Positions 28,671 to 36,902 of a stretch of DNA of 64,000 nt are shown in pieces. The DNA is from Bordetella genomosp. 9. GTDB lineage: Bacteria > Pseudomonadota > Gammaproteobacteria > Burkholderiales > Burkholderiaceae_B. The first letter of the stretch is position 1, and each line of letters starts with the position of its first letter. The stretch covers positions 992,001 through 1,056,000 of the forward strand of contig NZ_NEVJ01000003.1 of the NCBI RefSeq assembly GCF_002261425.1. The letters are read 5' to 3'. The position numbers were made by a program, and so were the translations under genes. The notes under the pieces are model-generated. The model ran no database searches. It was not told where the DNA came from and saw only the letters and a program-made list of their open reading frames with translations.

Positions 28671-29494
28671 GCGAACGACACCTCTTCAAGATTGTTGCTG
28701 TTGTCCAGGCACCATTGGGCGAAAGCGCGCGACTCCATGAATTGCACGCCGTCGTGCGTCTTCATATAGGCGATCAGGTCGGACAGCGCCTTGGTGCGCG
28801 ACGGCGTACCGGAGCCCCAGCCCGCGCGCGGATGCAGCGACATCACGAAGAACCGGTCGTTGCGATAGATCGCATCGAACTCCGACTTCCATTGCGCCAG
28901 CACTTCCGACGGGGGCGTATAGCTGAACTTGTAGAACGGGAAATCGTCCAGGCTGTAGGTGTTGTTGGGCAGTTCGACGATGACGTCGTCCTGCGTCTTG
29001 CCGAAGCGCAGCCGGTACGGACGGTCGTAGTCCTTGTCGCTGGAATCGTAGATATAGCCCAGCGACTTCAGCACCTTCATGGTCTTGTCGCTCTTGCGGC
29101 CGGACGGCGAGCGCCAGCCCAGCACGGGCTTCTTGATGATGTCGCGCAGGATGCCGTCGGTCTTGCGCAGCAGGGCTTCTTCTTCCTCCGCCTTGAGTTC
29201 CCAGGCCTCGTGCAGATAGCCGTGCGCGGCGACTTCGAAACCGTTGCGGTCGATGTCCTCGATGGTCATGGGATGCCGTTCGGCGTCATAGCCCGGGACG
29301 AAGAACGTGCCCTTGATATTGTGGCGGTCCAGCATTTCCATGTGCCGCGGCACGCCGCAGCGGGCGGAATAGTTGCCCCAGGAGTGCTTGCCCAAGGGCG
29401 CAATGCCGCGCCCCACTTCGTGGCTGGGGCCGTCGAAATCGATGCCGATCAGCACGACGCAGCGCATCGATTCCGGAAATGTCGTTTGTCTCAT
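28667..29494 (-). CDS. Polysaccharide deacetylase / PuuE-like hydrolase
   Basis: The 275-residue protein has the NodB motifs: IDFDGPS (Asp19/Asp21), H91-GYL-H95 and WRSPSGRKSD. There is no signal peptide, so it acts in the cytoplasm. Cytoplasmic members of this kind include PuuE-type allantoinases and other amide or ureide hydrolases rather than sugar deacetylases. It is the third gene of a run C45 hydrolase-Bug-this gene-its degenerate paralog. Confidence 0.85.
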   Translation of the reverse strand: MRQTTFPESMRCVVLIGIDFDGPSHEVGRGIAPLGKHSWGNYSARCGVPRHMEMLDRHNIKGTFFVPGYDAERHPMTIEDIDRNGFEVAAHGYLHEAWELKAEEEEALLRKTDGILRDIIKKPVLGWRSPSGRKSDKTMKVLKSLGYIYDSSDKDYDRPYRLRFGKTQDDVIVELPNNTYSLDDFPFYKFSYTPPSEVLAQWKSEFDAIYRNDRFFVMSLHPRAGWGSGTPSRTKALSDLIAYMKTHDGVQFMESRAFAQWCLDNSNNLEEVSFA

Positions 29495-29525
29495 CCTTGA
29501 TCCTTGATGATCGTTGACGATTTTC

Positions 29526-30557
29526 TCAATCCAGCTTGATGTTCGATTCGCGCACCACGGTGCCCCACTTCTGGCGTTCGTTCACCAGGAACTTGTCGAA
29601 CTCCGCGGGCGGCATGTAGGCGATGTCGAAAGAGCGGGCGCGCATGGTGGCCTGGAAGTCAGGCGACGCATAAACCTTCTCGATGGCCTTGTACAGCGTA
29701 TCCACCGTCGACTGCGGCATGCCCGCCGGCCCGAACAGGCCTACCCAGCCCACCGCGCTGAAGCCAGGATAGCCGGATTCCGCGATGGTCGGCACTTCGG
29801 GCAGCACGGCATTGCGCTTCAGCGCCGTCGTGGCGATGGGCCGCACCTTGCCGGCCTTGATGTTGCCGATCTGCGTGCCGACGAGGTCCAGCATATAGTC
29901 CAGGCGACCGGCCAGCAGGTCCGTCGTGGCCTGGCCCGCGCCGTTGTACGGCACGCCGCTGGCCTTGATGCCGGCGTCGCGGTTGAACTTTTCCACCGCC
30001 AGGTGGGCGGAGCTGCCCACCGTGGTCACGCCGTAATTGAGCTTGCCCGGATTGGCCTTGGCCGTATCCACCAGCTCTTTCAAGGTCTGGATCCTGGAAG
30101 ACTCCGGCACCACGACGACGTTGTCGAACGTCGCCAGCACCGTGATCGGCGTGAAATCCTTCACCGGGTCATAGGGCAGCTTGGAGTACAGGAACTGGTT
30201 CGCGCCGTGCGTGCCGGTCGATCCCACCAGCAAGGTATAGCCGTCCGGCTTGGCCTGGCCCACGAAGGCCGCGCCGATGCCGCCGCCGGCGCCGGGCCGG
30301 TTCTCGACCACGATGGTCTGGCCCAGCACCTTGCCCACTTCCTGCGCGACGATGCGCGCCTGGATATCCGTGCCGCCGCCCGCCGCGAAAGGCACGATCA
30401 GGCGGATCGCATGCGAGGGATACTTGTCGCCGTCCTGCGCGGACGCGGCGCCGGGCGCAGCAATGGCGGCGCCCAATGCGAGCGCTGCCGAGATCCGGGC
30501 CAGCTTGCCCGCGAAGACGCCGCCGCGCGGCAGATCGAGTTTGAAAGCCTTTTTCAT
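29526..30557 (-). CDS. Bug-family binding protein of the C45/deacetylase operon
   Basis: The 343-residue product has a long basic n-region before the signal hydrophobic stretch (cleavage after ASA, about residue 40), then YPSHAIRLIVPFAAGGGTDI, VVENRPGAGGGIG and KPDGYT, and near the end LPEVPTIAESG. It lies 53 bp after the C45 gene and 31 bp before the deacetylase gene. It is the likely uptake component for the compound these enzymes degrade, which is inference. Confidence 0.9.
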   Translation of the reverse strand: MKKAFKLDLPRGGVFAGKLARISAALALGAAIAAPGAASAQDGDKYPSHAIRLIVPFAAGGGTDIQARIVAQEVGKVLGQTIVVENRPGAGGGIGAAFVGQAKPDGYTLLVGSTGTHGANQFLYSKLPYDPVKDFTPITVLATFDNVVVVPESSRIQTLKELVDTAKANPGKLNYGVTTVGSSAHLAVEKFNRDAGIKASGVPYNGAGQATTDLLAGRLDYMLDLVGTQIGNIKAGKVRPIATTALKRNAVLPEVPTIAESGYPGFSAVGWVGLFGPAGMPQSTVDTLYKAIEKVYASPDFQATMRARSFDIAYMPPAEFDKFLVNERQKWGTVVRESNIKLD

Positions 30558-30610
30558 GGCTGTTTCCCCTGTGATGTTCTGGAAAATCCCGGCGCGTGCC
30601 GGTGGTTCGG

Positions 30611-31744
30611 TTAGCGCTGCCGCCGCGGCAGCTCATACGTGGTAAAGGTGGGATCCAGCGCCGGCAGGTTGGCGACTTCCATCACGCCCAGCGCAGGCTG
30701 CATGACGACGGTGGACACCGTCGCGCTGCGCGTATCCCGGCCGAAATCCCCACGCGGCGGCCGGCACACCGACCACGGCGACTGGAAGTCATCCAGCAGC
30801 GCCTGCTTGACGGAGTCCACGGTAATGCGCCCGACGTCCGGCGTCAGCAAGTCGCGCACGCGCTGCTCGCGATACAGCGTGCATGGCGAAAACGCGATAC
30901 CCGTGTCCTTCAGCTTGCCCAGGGCGATCGGGCTCAGCCAATGATTCGAATGCACCAGCAGGCCATTTTCCGGCAGGAGCTGGAACGTCTCGTCCGGTGC
31001 GCACTCGAAGTTGATCGCGATGCCTTCGTGATGGCAGACCGCCATATTGTTCGAACCCGTCTTCGGGGTCGCGTACACCGCGTGCAGTGCCCAGGCCAGA
31101 TACGGGCTTTCCAGGGCCTTGCGGCGGATCAAAGGCAGCGGCACACCAATCTGCCGGTAATCGCGATCGCATTCCAGGTTGTTTCCCGTAATCGAAATCC
31201 CCGCCGAGTTGAAGCCCGAGCGAGCCAGCATCCCCGCTTCGGTAAACGTCAGCACGTCCGGACCGTCGTCGCGCAGGATGCGCAGCACCACGCCGGTCTC
31301 CGAACACTCTTCCTTCCAGTCCCAGTTCTGCGCGTGGATCAGCCGGCCGTCGGCGGTCGCTTCGCGCATCACCTTCACCGACGTACAGCCATCGTTGGTC
31401 TCGCCCAGCAGGCGCGCGCGCAGCTCCGGCTTGAATGCGAGCTTCATCACTTCCGTACGCGCGTTCAGCAGGAAGATGTCCTCCAGGCGCACGCCGGCGC
31501 CGTCGGCGATGCCCTGCATCTCCGTCAGGTAGTTCTCGTCGAACTTGCGCACCGCCGGGATATAGCTATGGATAATCCTGTCGATCTCGCTGCGTTCCAG
31601 CTTCCATCGCGCGGCCTGCTCGCTGTAGTGCTCGATGGAGCGGGCGATGCGCTTCCTGGCTTGTTCGCCATAGGACCGCCCCCGCTCCAGCGGCGCCCCG
31701 CTGATCTCGTACAGGGGAAACGGTGTCACTTGCTGCCTGCTCAT
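30611..31744 (-). CDS. C45-family Ntn hydrolase (acyltransferase-like)
   Basis: The 377-residue protein resembles acyl-CoA:6-aminopenicillanic acid acyltransferase relatives. The segment NDGCTS puts the predicted N-terminal nucleophile at Cys120. Autocleavage before this Cys is expected from the family. HAQNWDW follows at the usual distance. There is no signal peptide. It is the first gene of the operon and divergent from a LysR gene. It probably hydrolyses an amide bond. The substrate is unknown. Confidence 0.85.
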   Translation of the reverse strand: MSRQQVTPFPLYEISGAPLERGRSYGEQARKRIARSIEHYSEQAARWKLERSEIDRIIHSYIPAVRKFDENYLTEMQGIADGAGVRLEDIFLLNARTEVMKLAFKPELRARLLGETNDGCTSVKVMREATADGRLIHAQNWDWKEECSETGVVLRILRDDGPDVLTFTEAGMLARSGFNSAGISITGNNLECDRDYRQIGVPLPLIRRKALESPYLAWALHAVYATPKTGSNNMAVCHHEGIAINFECAPDETFQLLPENGLLVHSNHWLSPIALGKLKDTGIAFSPCTLYREQRVRDLLTPDVGRITVDSVKQALLDDFQSPWSVCRPPRGDFGRDTRSATVSTVVMQPALGVMEVANLPALDPTFTTYELPRRQR

Positions 31745-31805
31745 CGATGCTCTCCAACTCTGCCTTGTTACAGGATCGGTACAAATCGTAGAGGCGGCAG
31801 CTCAT

Positions 31806-31818
31806 ATCATCAAATGAT
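31806..31818. promoter_or_regulatory. Possible LysR operator
   Basis: The perfect inverted repeat ATCAT-CAA-ATGAT lies midway between the divergent C45 and LysR genes in an AT-rich 120-bp gap, the place expected for a LysR recognition site. A TATAAT box (31831-31836) follows on the plus strand. Confidence 0.4.
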
Positions 31819-31865
31819 TTATCCGGAACATATAATGCCTTTTTTGATATGAATAGCCGGTCATC

Positions 31866-32783
31866 GTGGAACTGGATACTCTGCGCAAGGTCAACCTGAA
31901 CCTGCTGACCGTTTTCGAACTGCTGATGGAAACGCGCAGCGCCACGGAGACGGCGGCGCGACTGCATACGACCCAGCCGGGCATCAGCAGAAAGCTCGCC
32001 GAATTGCGCCGCCTGCTGGCCGATCCCCTGTTCGTCCTGATAAAGCGGCAGCTTGTCCCTACCCCGCGCGCGCTGGAAATCCGCCCTGTCGTTCGCGAAG
32101 CCTTGGCCGCCATCGGCGGCATCATGGAAGACGGCGGCGCCTTCGATCCACTGAAGTCGTCCCGCACCTTTCGCATCGCCGCGCGCCACACCATCGAATG
32201 GATGCTGGCGCCGGGCTTGCGCAGCTATTGCGACAGCCACGCGCCGCAGGTGCGGTTCAGCTTCGTCAATATGCAAGGCGTGGCGTTGCCGGAAAAGCAG
32301 CTGGAAGATCATTCCATCGATATCGCGCTAGGCCGCTTCGAAGAGGTCGGCGGGCGGTTCCGCACGCACGCGCTCTATGATGACGATCGCGTCTGCCTGC
32401 TCAGAAAGGGCCATCCCTTCGCGGGCAAAAAACTTACCCCGGGCAACTTCTGCAAATTGCGGTTCGTGACCACCACCGACATGTTCGGCAAGGACAACGA
32501 GGTGGACGCATGGCTGCGCAAGCTGGGCCACCAGCGGCGCTTCGACTTGTACGTCTCCAGCATGAGCCATGTGCCGTTGATACTGCTGCAGACCGATCTG
32601 GCGGTGACCATGCCGCGCAGGCTGGCGACGTACGTCGCGCAATTTCATCCGCTGCACGTCCGCGAACTGGGATTTCAACTGCCCAAGTCGCACTACAACA
32701 TGGTCTGGCATGCGCGGTGGGACGACGTGCCGTCGCATGCTTGGATGAGGCAAGTGGTCGCGGATTTGATGACCACGCCTTGA
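31866..32783 (+). CDS. LysR-family regulator of the C45/deacetylase operon
   Basis: The 305-residue protein has an N-terminal winged helix (about 10-68, with SATETAARLHTTQPGISRKL) and a LysR substrate domain of the NodD/SyrM-like branch (typical FRIAARHTIEWMLAPGL). The start is GTG at 31866. An ATG 17 nt upstream is out of frame. Its divergent position makes it the likely regulator of the C45-Bug-deacetylase genes. Confidence 0.88.
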   Translation: MELDTLRKVNLNLLTVFELLMETRSATETAARLHTTQPGISRKLAELRRLLADPLFVLIKRQLVPTPRALEIRPVVREALAAIGGIMEDGGAFDPLKSSRTFRIAARHTIEWMLAPGLRSYCDSHAPQVRFSFVNMQGVALPEKQLEDHSIDIALGRFEEVGGRFRTHALYDDDRVCLLRKGHPFAGKKLTPGNFCKLRFVTTTDMFGKDNEVDAWLRKLGHQRRFDLYVSSMSHVPLILLQTDLAVTMPRRLATYVAQFHPLHVRELGFQLPKSHYNMVWHARWDDVPSHAWMRQVVADLMTTP

Positions 32784-32822
32784 TAGCGGGCGCTGCGCAC
32801 GAGCGGTCAGCCCCTGGGAAGC

Positions 32823-33008
32823 ACCTGCTTCAAGCCGCGTGACTACGTCATCTCGCGATTCACTCTGGAGCGGCTCGTTCGTGTGGGTGAGCTGAACAGT
32901 ACCAAGCCGGTCGTTGAAGCGCGCTATTCGTTTGCGGCTCTTTCAGCAGCTTTCGATCATCTGGATCGAGGCGCGTACGGGAAGATTGTGATTGACGTCG
33001 CCGGTGGT
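32823..33008 (+). pseudogene. 3' remnant of a zinc-type alcohol dehydrogenase gene
   Basis: Frame +3 reads an in-frame tail containing RYSFAALSAAFDHLDRGAYG and ending KIVIDVAGG. This is the usual C-terminus of quinone-oxidoreductase or zinc-type alcohol dehydrogenases. The catalytic and cofactor domains are absent. Two stop codons at 32781-32786 close the frame upstream. The remnant ends where the tail of a minus-strand immunity-like fragment begins (about 33004), so it marks the left edge of the island. Confidence 0.6.
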
Positions 33009-33230
33009 CCTTTTCGAACCACAACGGATCGAAGCCATATCGTTTGGGTTGAGCGCGGGTTTCACCTGCTCTGGCCATCTTCCGCACAGGATGCGCGACA
33101 CGCCTTCCGGGCTGGGATCGTCGGGTTGCCGAAGGCCATCCACAACTGTTTCATCCGGCCCATACAGCAGGTCGCCAAACATAAATTTGGCGATGTCCCT
33201 TCCCCAATGGCCGAAACCATACCCTTCCAA
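33004..33230 (-). pseudogene. Truncated second copy of the DUF596-like immunity gene
   Basis: The frame reads FMFGDLLYGPDETVVDGL and RWPEQVKPALN, closely matching FMFGDKPFGPDDIVVDGL and KWPLEKKPAFN of the gene at 34230-34602. Its last part (GFDPLWFEKDH) is in another frame, so a frameshift lies near 33040. The N-terminal half is missing. It directly follows the decayed immunity gene copy. Confidence 0.6.
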
Positions 33231-33233
33231 GCC

Positions 33234-33713
33234 TCAATGGCCCGACCGCAAACTGCCGAGCAATACACCTAGGTCTTCGGAAGATTCAACAGACATAGTC
33301 GGATCGCTATACGCCTCTAAATTGTCACTTAACCATTGTTCCGTTGAGCGCTTGGCGTGAAACTTCACGATAACGCACCCTTCGTCCACGTTTACAACGG
33401 CGACCAGCGGCACCGCATACTCCGCTGTCCGCCACATGGCAAACACGTACGAGATAAACTGGATAGCTTGCGCTAGAGGCGCTTCGTCGTCGTAGTCCTC
33501 GATATGTAAGGATTAACGAAGCACTCGTACCCCGTACTATCAAAGAACCGCGACTTCGCGACGCTATCAGCCTTACGGAGAAGCGCAGCCAAAAAAATAG
33601 CGTTCGTCCTTAACGTGAAACCTCTCACCGGCAATACTACGAAGAGATCGACAGAGGGGCGGCAATGAGCCGAGAGTGGCTAGCAGCGTCGTCATTGCAG
33701 AATTACCGTTCAT
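33234..33713 (-). pseudogene. Decayed duplicate of the CDI immunity gene
   Basis: It is similar over its whole length to the gene at 36420-36902. It starts MNGNSAMTTLLATLGSLPPL (the intact copy starts MMKSNSAMNRLLAAVGPLPP), then DERYFLAALLRKADSVAKS, and ends with TEQWLSDNLEAYSDPTMSVE. It carries an extra T in a T-run (near 33590) and a 1-nt deletion (near 33510), so no full product can be made. The start overlaps the stop of the cdiA fragment upstream, the same coupling as in the intact locus. Confidence 0.8.
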
Positions 33714-34026
33714 CAGAGACCGCCGGTCATATCGTCGGCGAATGTATTACCAGCGGCCGCAATAGTGACGTCTCGACCGACACTCACCAACACATCGTTC
33801 GAAGCGCCGATGTTGGAGCCGATGGCACTCAAATCGCGCCCGGCGAGGAAGACCGCCGCATCGCCGGTGAAAGTGGATGCCTGGGTTTGGATCCAATCGA
33901 TCGCATCTATGCTGTGCGACGAACTGGTTCCCCCCAGTGCCCCTCGGACTTCTGATAGTGCTCATCGCGTGCTTGTCCGGTCGCCTCTCCGGCGAGAAGA
34001 TTGGTATCGCGTCCCGCGCCGATGGC
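33713..34026 (-). pseudogene. Internal fragment of a second cdiA/fhaB copy
   Basis: The frame reads GRDTNLLAGEATGQARDEHY and, after a frameshift near 33920, STFTGDAAVFLAGRDLSAIG then VGRDVTIAAAGNTFADD. This matches the intact CdiA around its AGRDINLLSGEAGGYARDEHY region (39.8-40.1 kb). It then jumps straight to MTGGL-stop, the position of the intact C-terminus (YLGGR-stop). Roughly 1000 codons, including the pretoxin and toxin parts, are missing. Confidence 0.75.
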
Positions 34027-34229
34027 TGGTTACAAAGGTGTGCGATATACGTAATCGCCTGGAGTATTCGGGTCAAAAAAGGATGCTGCCATCCAATCCA
34101 AATGCGCCCTCACCCATGATCGGACGTCATCGCTATTAAGCACCACTTAGATGCTTGAACCTGTAGAAGTTAAGCGCAACGAATGTTCTCATGATAGATC
34201 ACGTCGCCTCGATTCCAATGGAATTCACG

Positions 34230-34602
34230 TCAAAAGACTACCGGTTTTTCGCTCTCGTCATGCCAAGTAAAATACCATTTATCAAACCATAGAGGTGAGA
34301 AGCCGTCGTCTTTAGCATTAAACGCGGGTTTTTTTTCAAGGGGCCATTTTGCGCGAATTAACTGGACCACTCCCTCCGGGCGAGGATCAGAAGGTTGCAG
34401 AAGGCCGTCGACAACGATATCGTCAGGCCCGAATGGCTTGTCACCAAACATAAATTCCATGGCAGCGCCTTCTCCCTTTCGCACCCACCCCTCCCCCCAG
34501 AATTTGAGCCGGCCCTGCTTCATGAGTTCGCAGATGCACCAAAGGAAGAGCTCCTTCATCCTTCGGGGTCCAAGTTGGCATAACGGTCTTGTATTTCTTC
34601 AT
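34230..34602 (-). pseudogene. DUF596-like orphan immunity gene, probably frameshifted
   Basis: An open frame from 34559 gives 109 residues (MKELFLWCICELMKQGRLKF, later MEFMFGDKPFGPDDIVVDGL, KWPLEKKPAFN, GFSPLWFDKWYFTW). The pattern of a helical start, ExGVxxxxxKWP and a final WF...W resembles DUF596 proteins. A better N-terminus (MKKYKTVMPTWTPKDE) starts at 34602 one frame away and would join at the KDE/ELFLW boundary near 34558. If 34559 is the real start, the gene is intact but short and its only Shine-Dalgarno-like bases touch the ATG. Confidence 0.5.
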
Positions 34603-35080
34603 ATAAGGTTGATATCGAAGACAAACCCTCGCATTGGCGAGCCAACGATGATAGTTCCGAAGAGCTCAGCTTCATTTTATTGACGCCTAAACTTTATTTC
34701 ACGCAATAATCCCGGCAACGAGCCCGCGAGCCCTGTAGTGTCCATTCCGGTATTCCAGTTTGCTCAGATGCCGACGAGAAGGACCGCACCGTAAAGGTTT
34801 GTCCCGCGGAATCAAGTTATTCAGCAACGCGAATACGGATCACGTGGATCCTTTACATTTGTCGCCGCTGTCGAGCCAGACGGATTTACCTCCACTGCAT
34901 ACCGCTCTCCATGGAGTTCGGAGGTACCTGCTCTCCCCGAAATATTTGTCGCGGCGTTGCCGACTGACGTGGCTGGATTATTTTGCCGCCCCCCCCCACT
35001 CCCCGACTCTTGATATATAACCGTGGGGCCGGCGCGCCGAGCAGTTCAGCTCCTGGAGGTCCGCACAAACCCGTCGCGGC
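34603..35080. other. Island DNA with no recognised gene
   Basis: These 478 bp are less GC-rich than the flanks. They contain a run of nine C (34990-34998 region) and only short frames on both strands, none with a recognisable family. One minus-strand stretch (LLNNLIPRDKPLRCG) could be coding debris. Probably decayed toxin or immunity modules. Confidence 0.4.
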
Positions 35081-35419
35081 TCAAGCACCAATTGATGGGG
35101 TAAACCTTGCGATCAAGTTCTTACACGCTTGCTCGGCAAAGCACTTCGCCCATTCCTCAGTCCGCAGAAATTCGGCCTCCAGCGCGTCCAGTGCGGTCGC
35201 GGACCACAGTGGCCGCTGCGCTTCATGTGGTAGATGATCTGTTTCAGACTCAATGACCAGAAAAACGTGAAAATCGGGATCCTCGTCGGCAATTCCACTC
35301 AAGCGACGCTTGATGTCGACGACCTGCACGACCCCCTCAAGAAAGGAAAGCTTTCCTGCCAACATAGCTTCAGCTAAAGCAACAATTTGCCTGCGCGCTA
35401 AGACCTCACCATCATTCAT
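35081..35419 (-). CDS. DUF2489-like orphan immunity candidate
   Basis: The 112-residue acidic protein reads GKLSFLEGVVQVVDIKRRL, then EDPDFHVFLVIESETDHLP, then ALEAEFLRTEEWAKCFAEQA. It resembles small proteins of the DUF2489 type (EGAR...DPDFxxFVxIDSETDxLP). Such proteins occur beside polymorphic toxin genes. Here no partner toxin is adjacent. The frame is intact and the composition matches the island. The start at 35419 has no good ribosome-binding site. Confidence 0.55.
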   Translation of the reverse strand: MNDGEVLARRQIVALAEAMLAGKLSFLEGVVQVVDIKRRLSGIADEDPDFHVFLVIESETDHLPHEAQRPLWSATALDALEAEFLRTEEWAKCFAEQACKNLIARFTPSIGA

Positions 35420-35599
35420 GTTATGACAATCATTTCAAGTTGATCGACTTCGGCTCTACAACTGCTCATTACCCCATAATTGCCAGTTTTCGGCCCTAGG
35501 TGTTGCAGAATCCGGCACCCCAGCGTGAAAAAACAGCTTGCCACCAATGCGGCTCGGCCAAATTTTCCCTCGGCCACTTCCTACTTCGACTTCTGACTC

Positions 35600-35700
35600 G
35601 CTCAAATAGGTCAGCGCGCGCAGGCGAAAACCATCGAATAGCTGGTCCGTCACGAATCCACGCTCCAGATCTCATTGACCGCCTGAGCAACCGCTTGCGT
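35600..35700 (-). pseudogene. IS3-family transposase scrap
   Basis: Two adjoining frames read NEIWSVD and then FVTDQLFDGFRLRALT, which together form the conserved IS3 OrfB integrase segment (WSMDFVTDQLFDGRxxRALT). A single T is missing between them (near 35656). The flanking sequence on both sides is no longer transposase-like, and no terminal repeats were seen. Confidence 0.55.
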
Positions 35701-36419
35701 GACCGAGTCTTACCCTCTCTAATAAATGAGATATCTCGGCCGCACCTCACCGTATCAAGCATACTAATATGAGGCGACAGGTGACCAAAGCCCGATACCC
35801 CTTTCAGTCTATACCACTTCGCCATAGGCCCCTTGGCTAATATCGCACTCTGCACCGCTGACCTTTCATAACCCGACCGTCATGTATCCGAAATCTCTAC
35901 TTCTGATGCGGATTAGACCGGACTTCACCGTCGCCGTTAGTCATTCTCGTCATCTGATATCGGTCGTGGAACCGATCACTCAAGCCCGTTGATTCGAAGG
36001 AACGGCAGCGCCGCCACATCGACGATCAATGCTAGCCTTATGATTATTCTGCGTCGGCTTCCGGCAACCATCCCGCCTCTCTCTGCGATCTTCGCCAATC
36101 AAACTCAACAACTTCTCAATCGCGTCTGCTACCTCGCGGCAGCCCGCCACCCGGCCCAATGGTGTGCCTGTTCATAGTCCGAGTTGAGCTGCGACACACT
36201 AGCTAGGCAGCGCCTATTGCGTTTCGCCATGCCGTGGTCTGCCGTTTTTTGTTTCTCATCAGTTCTCGATCGGCTCCTTAAGTACTGACCACCGATGTAA
36301 CCGAGAGAAGATATCGAATTTCGCCTGGACTCTTGCTTTTCGAAACTAAGATCCAGCTGTTCGATGTGTCCTGCATGTCACGGTTTAGCGGTATATCAGA
36401 TTTATTTTTGCAGCCCACC
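35701..36419. other. Island DNA with no recognised gene
   Basis: The stretch is AT-richer than the core and broken by stops in all frames. A minus-strand frame at 36278-36475 reads on from beneath the immunity gene tail (SWILVSKSKSPGEIRYLLSV then stop) but has no recognised family. Another at 35720-35855 (KWYRLKGVSGFGHLSPHISM) is unassigned. Probably debris of displaced toxin-immunity modules. Confidence 0.4.
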
Positions 36420-36902
36420 TTAGCCACTCTGCTGCGAATGTTGAAATATCGCAGCAAGGCTTTCGTGCGATTCAACCGACATAGTCGGATCGCTATACGC
36501 CTCTATATTGTCACTTAGCCATTGTTCGGTTGGGCGTTTGGAGTGAAACCGAACTATAACGCCAAATTCGTCCACATTTACAACGGCGACCAATGATACC
36601 GAACTCCCCAACAGCTGCCACGCGCCAAATACGTATGAGACAAACTGGATGGCTTGTTCTAAAGGTGCTCTATTGTCGTAGTCTTCGATGTGCAGGGAGT
36701 TAACGAAACACTCGTACCCCGTACGATCATAAAATCTCGACCTCGTCACGCTGCCAGCCTTCCGCAGGAGCGCAGTTAAAAAGAAGCAATCATCCTTCCC
36801 ATTAAACCCCTCGTCGGCGATGCGCTTAAGTTCTAGACAAAGAGGCGGCAGTGGGCCTACAGCAGCCAAAAGCCTATTCATAGCCGAATTGCTCTTCATC
36901 AT
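36420..36902 (-). CDS. cdiI: CDI immunity protein candidate
   Basis: The 160-residue, mildly acidic cytoplasmic protein has no signal peptide and no recognised family. Its frame opens ATGATG, overlapping the stop of cdiA by 4 nt. An immunity gene placed immediately 3' of the toxin-encoding tail is the standard layout of contact-dependent inhibition loci. The middle (GYECFVNSLHIEDYDNRAPL) and a likely beta-rich stretch (VSLVAVVNVDEFGVIVRFH) are also conserved in the decayed duplicate at 33234-33713. Function is inferred from position. Confidence 0.75.
   Translation of the reverse strand: MMKSNSAMNRLLAAVGPLPPLCLELKRIADEGFNGKDDCFFLTALLRKAGSVTRSRFYDRTGYECFVNSLHIEDYDNRAPLEQAIQFVSYVFGAWQLLGSSVSLVAVVNVDEFGVIVRFHSKRPTEQWLSDNIEAYSDPTMSVESHESLAAIFQHSQQSG

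Noticed and set aside
32943..33230. Minus-strand frame read as one 95-residue gene
   Set aside because: Its last third reads antisense through the dehydrogenase remnant and the DUF596-like part changes frame near 33040. It is treated as a pseudogene fragment.
35496..35855. Intact transposase or unknown 119-residue gene
   Set aside because: Only about 100 bp shows the IS3 integrase motif, across two frames. The rest has no similarity and no terminal repeats.
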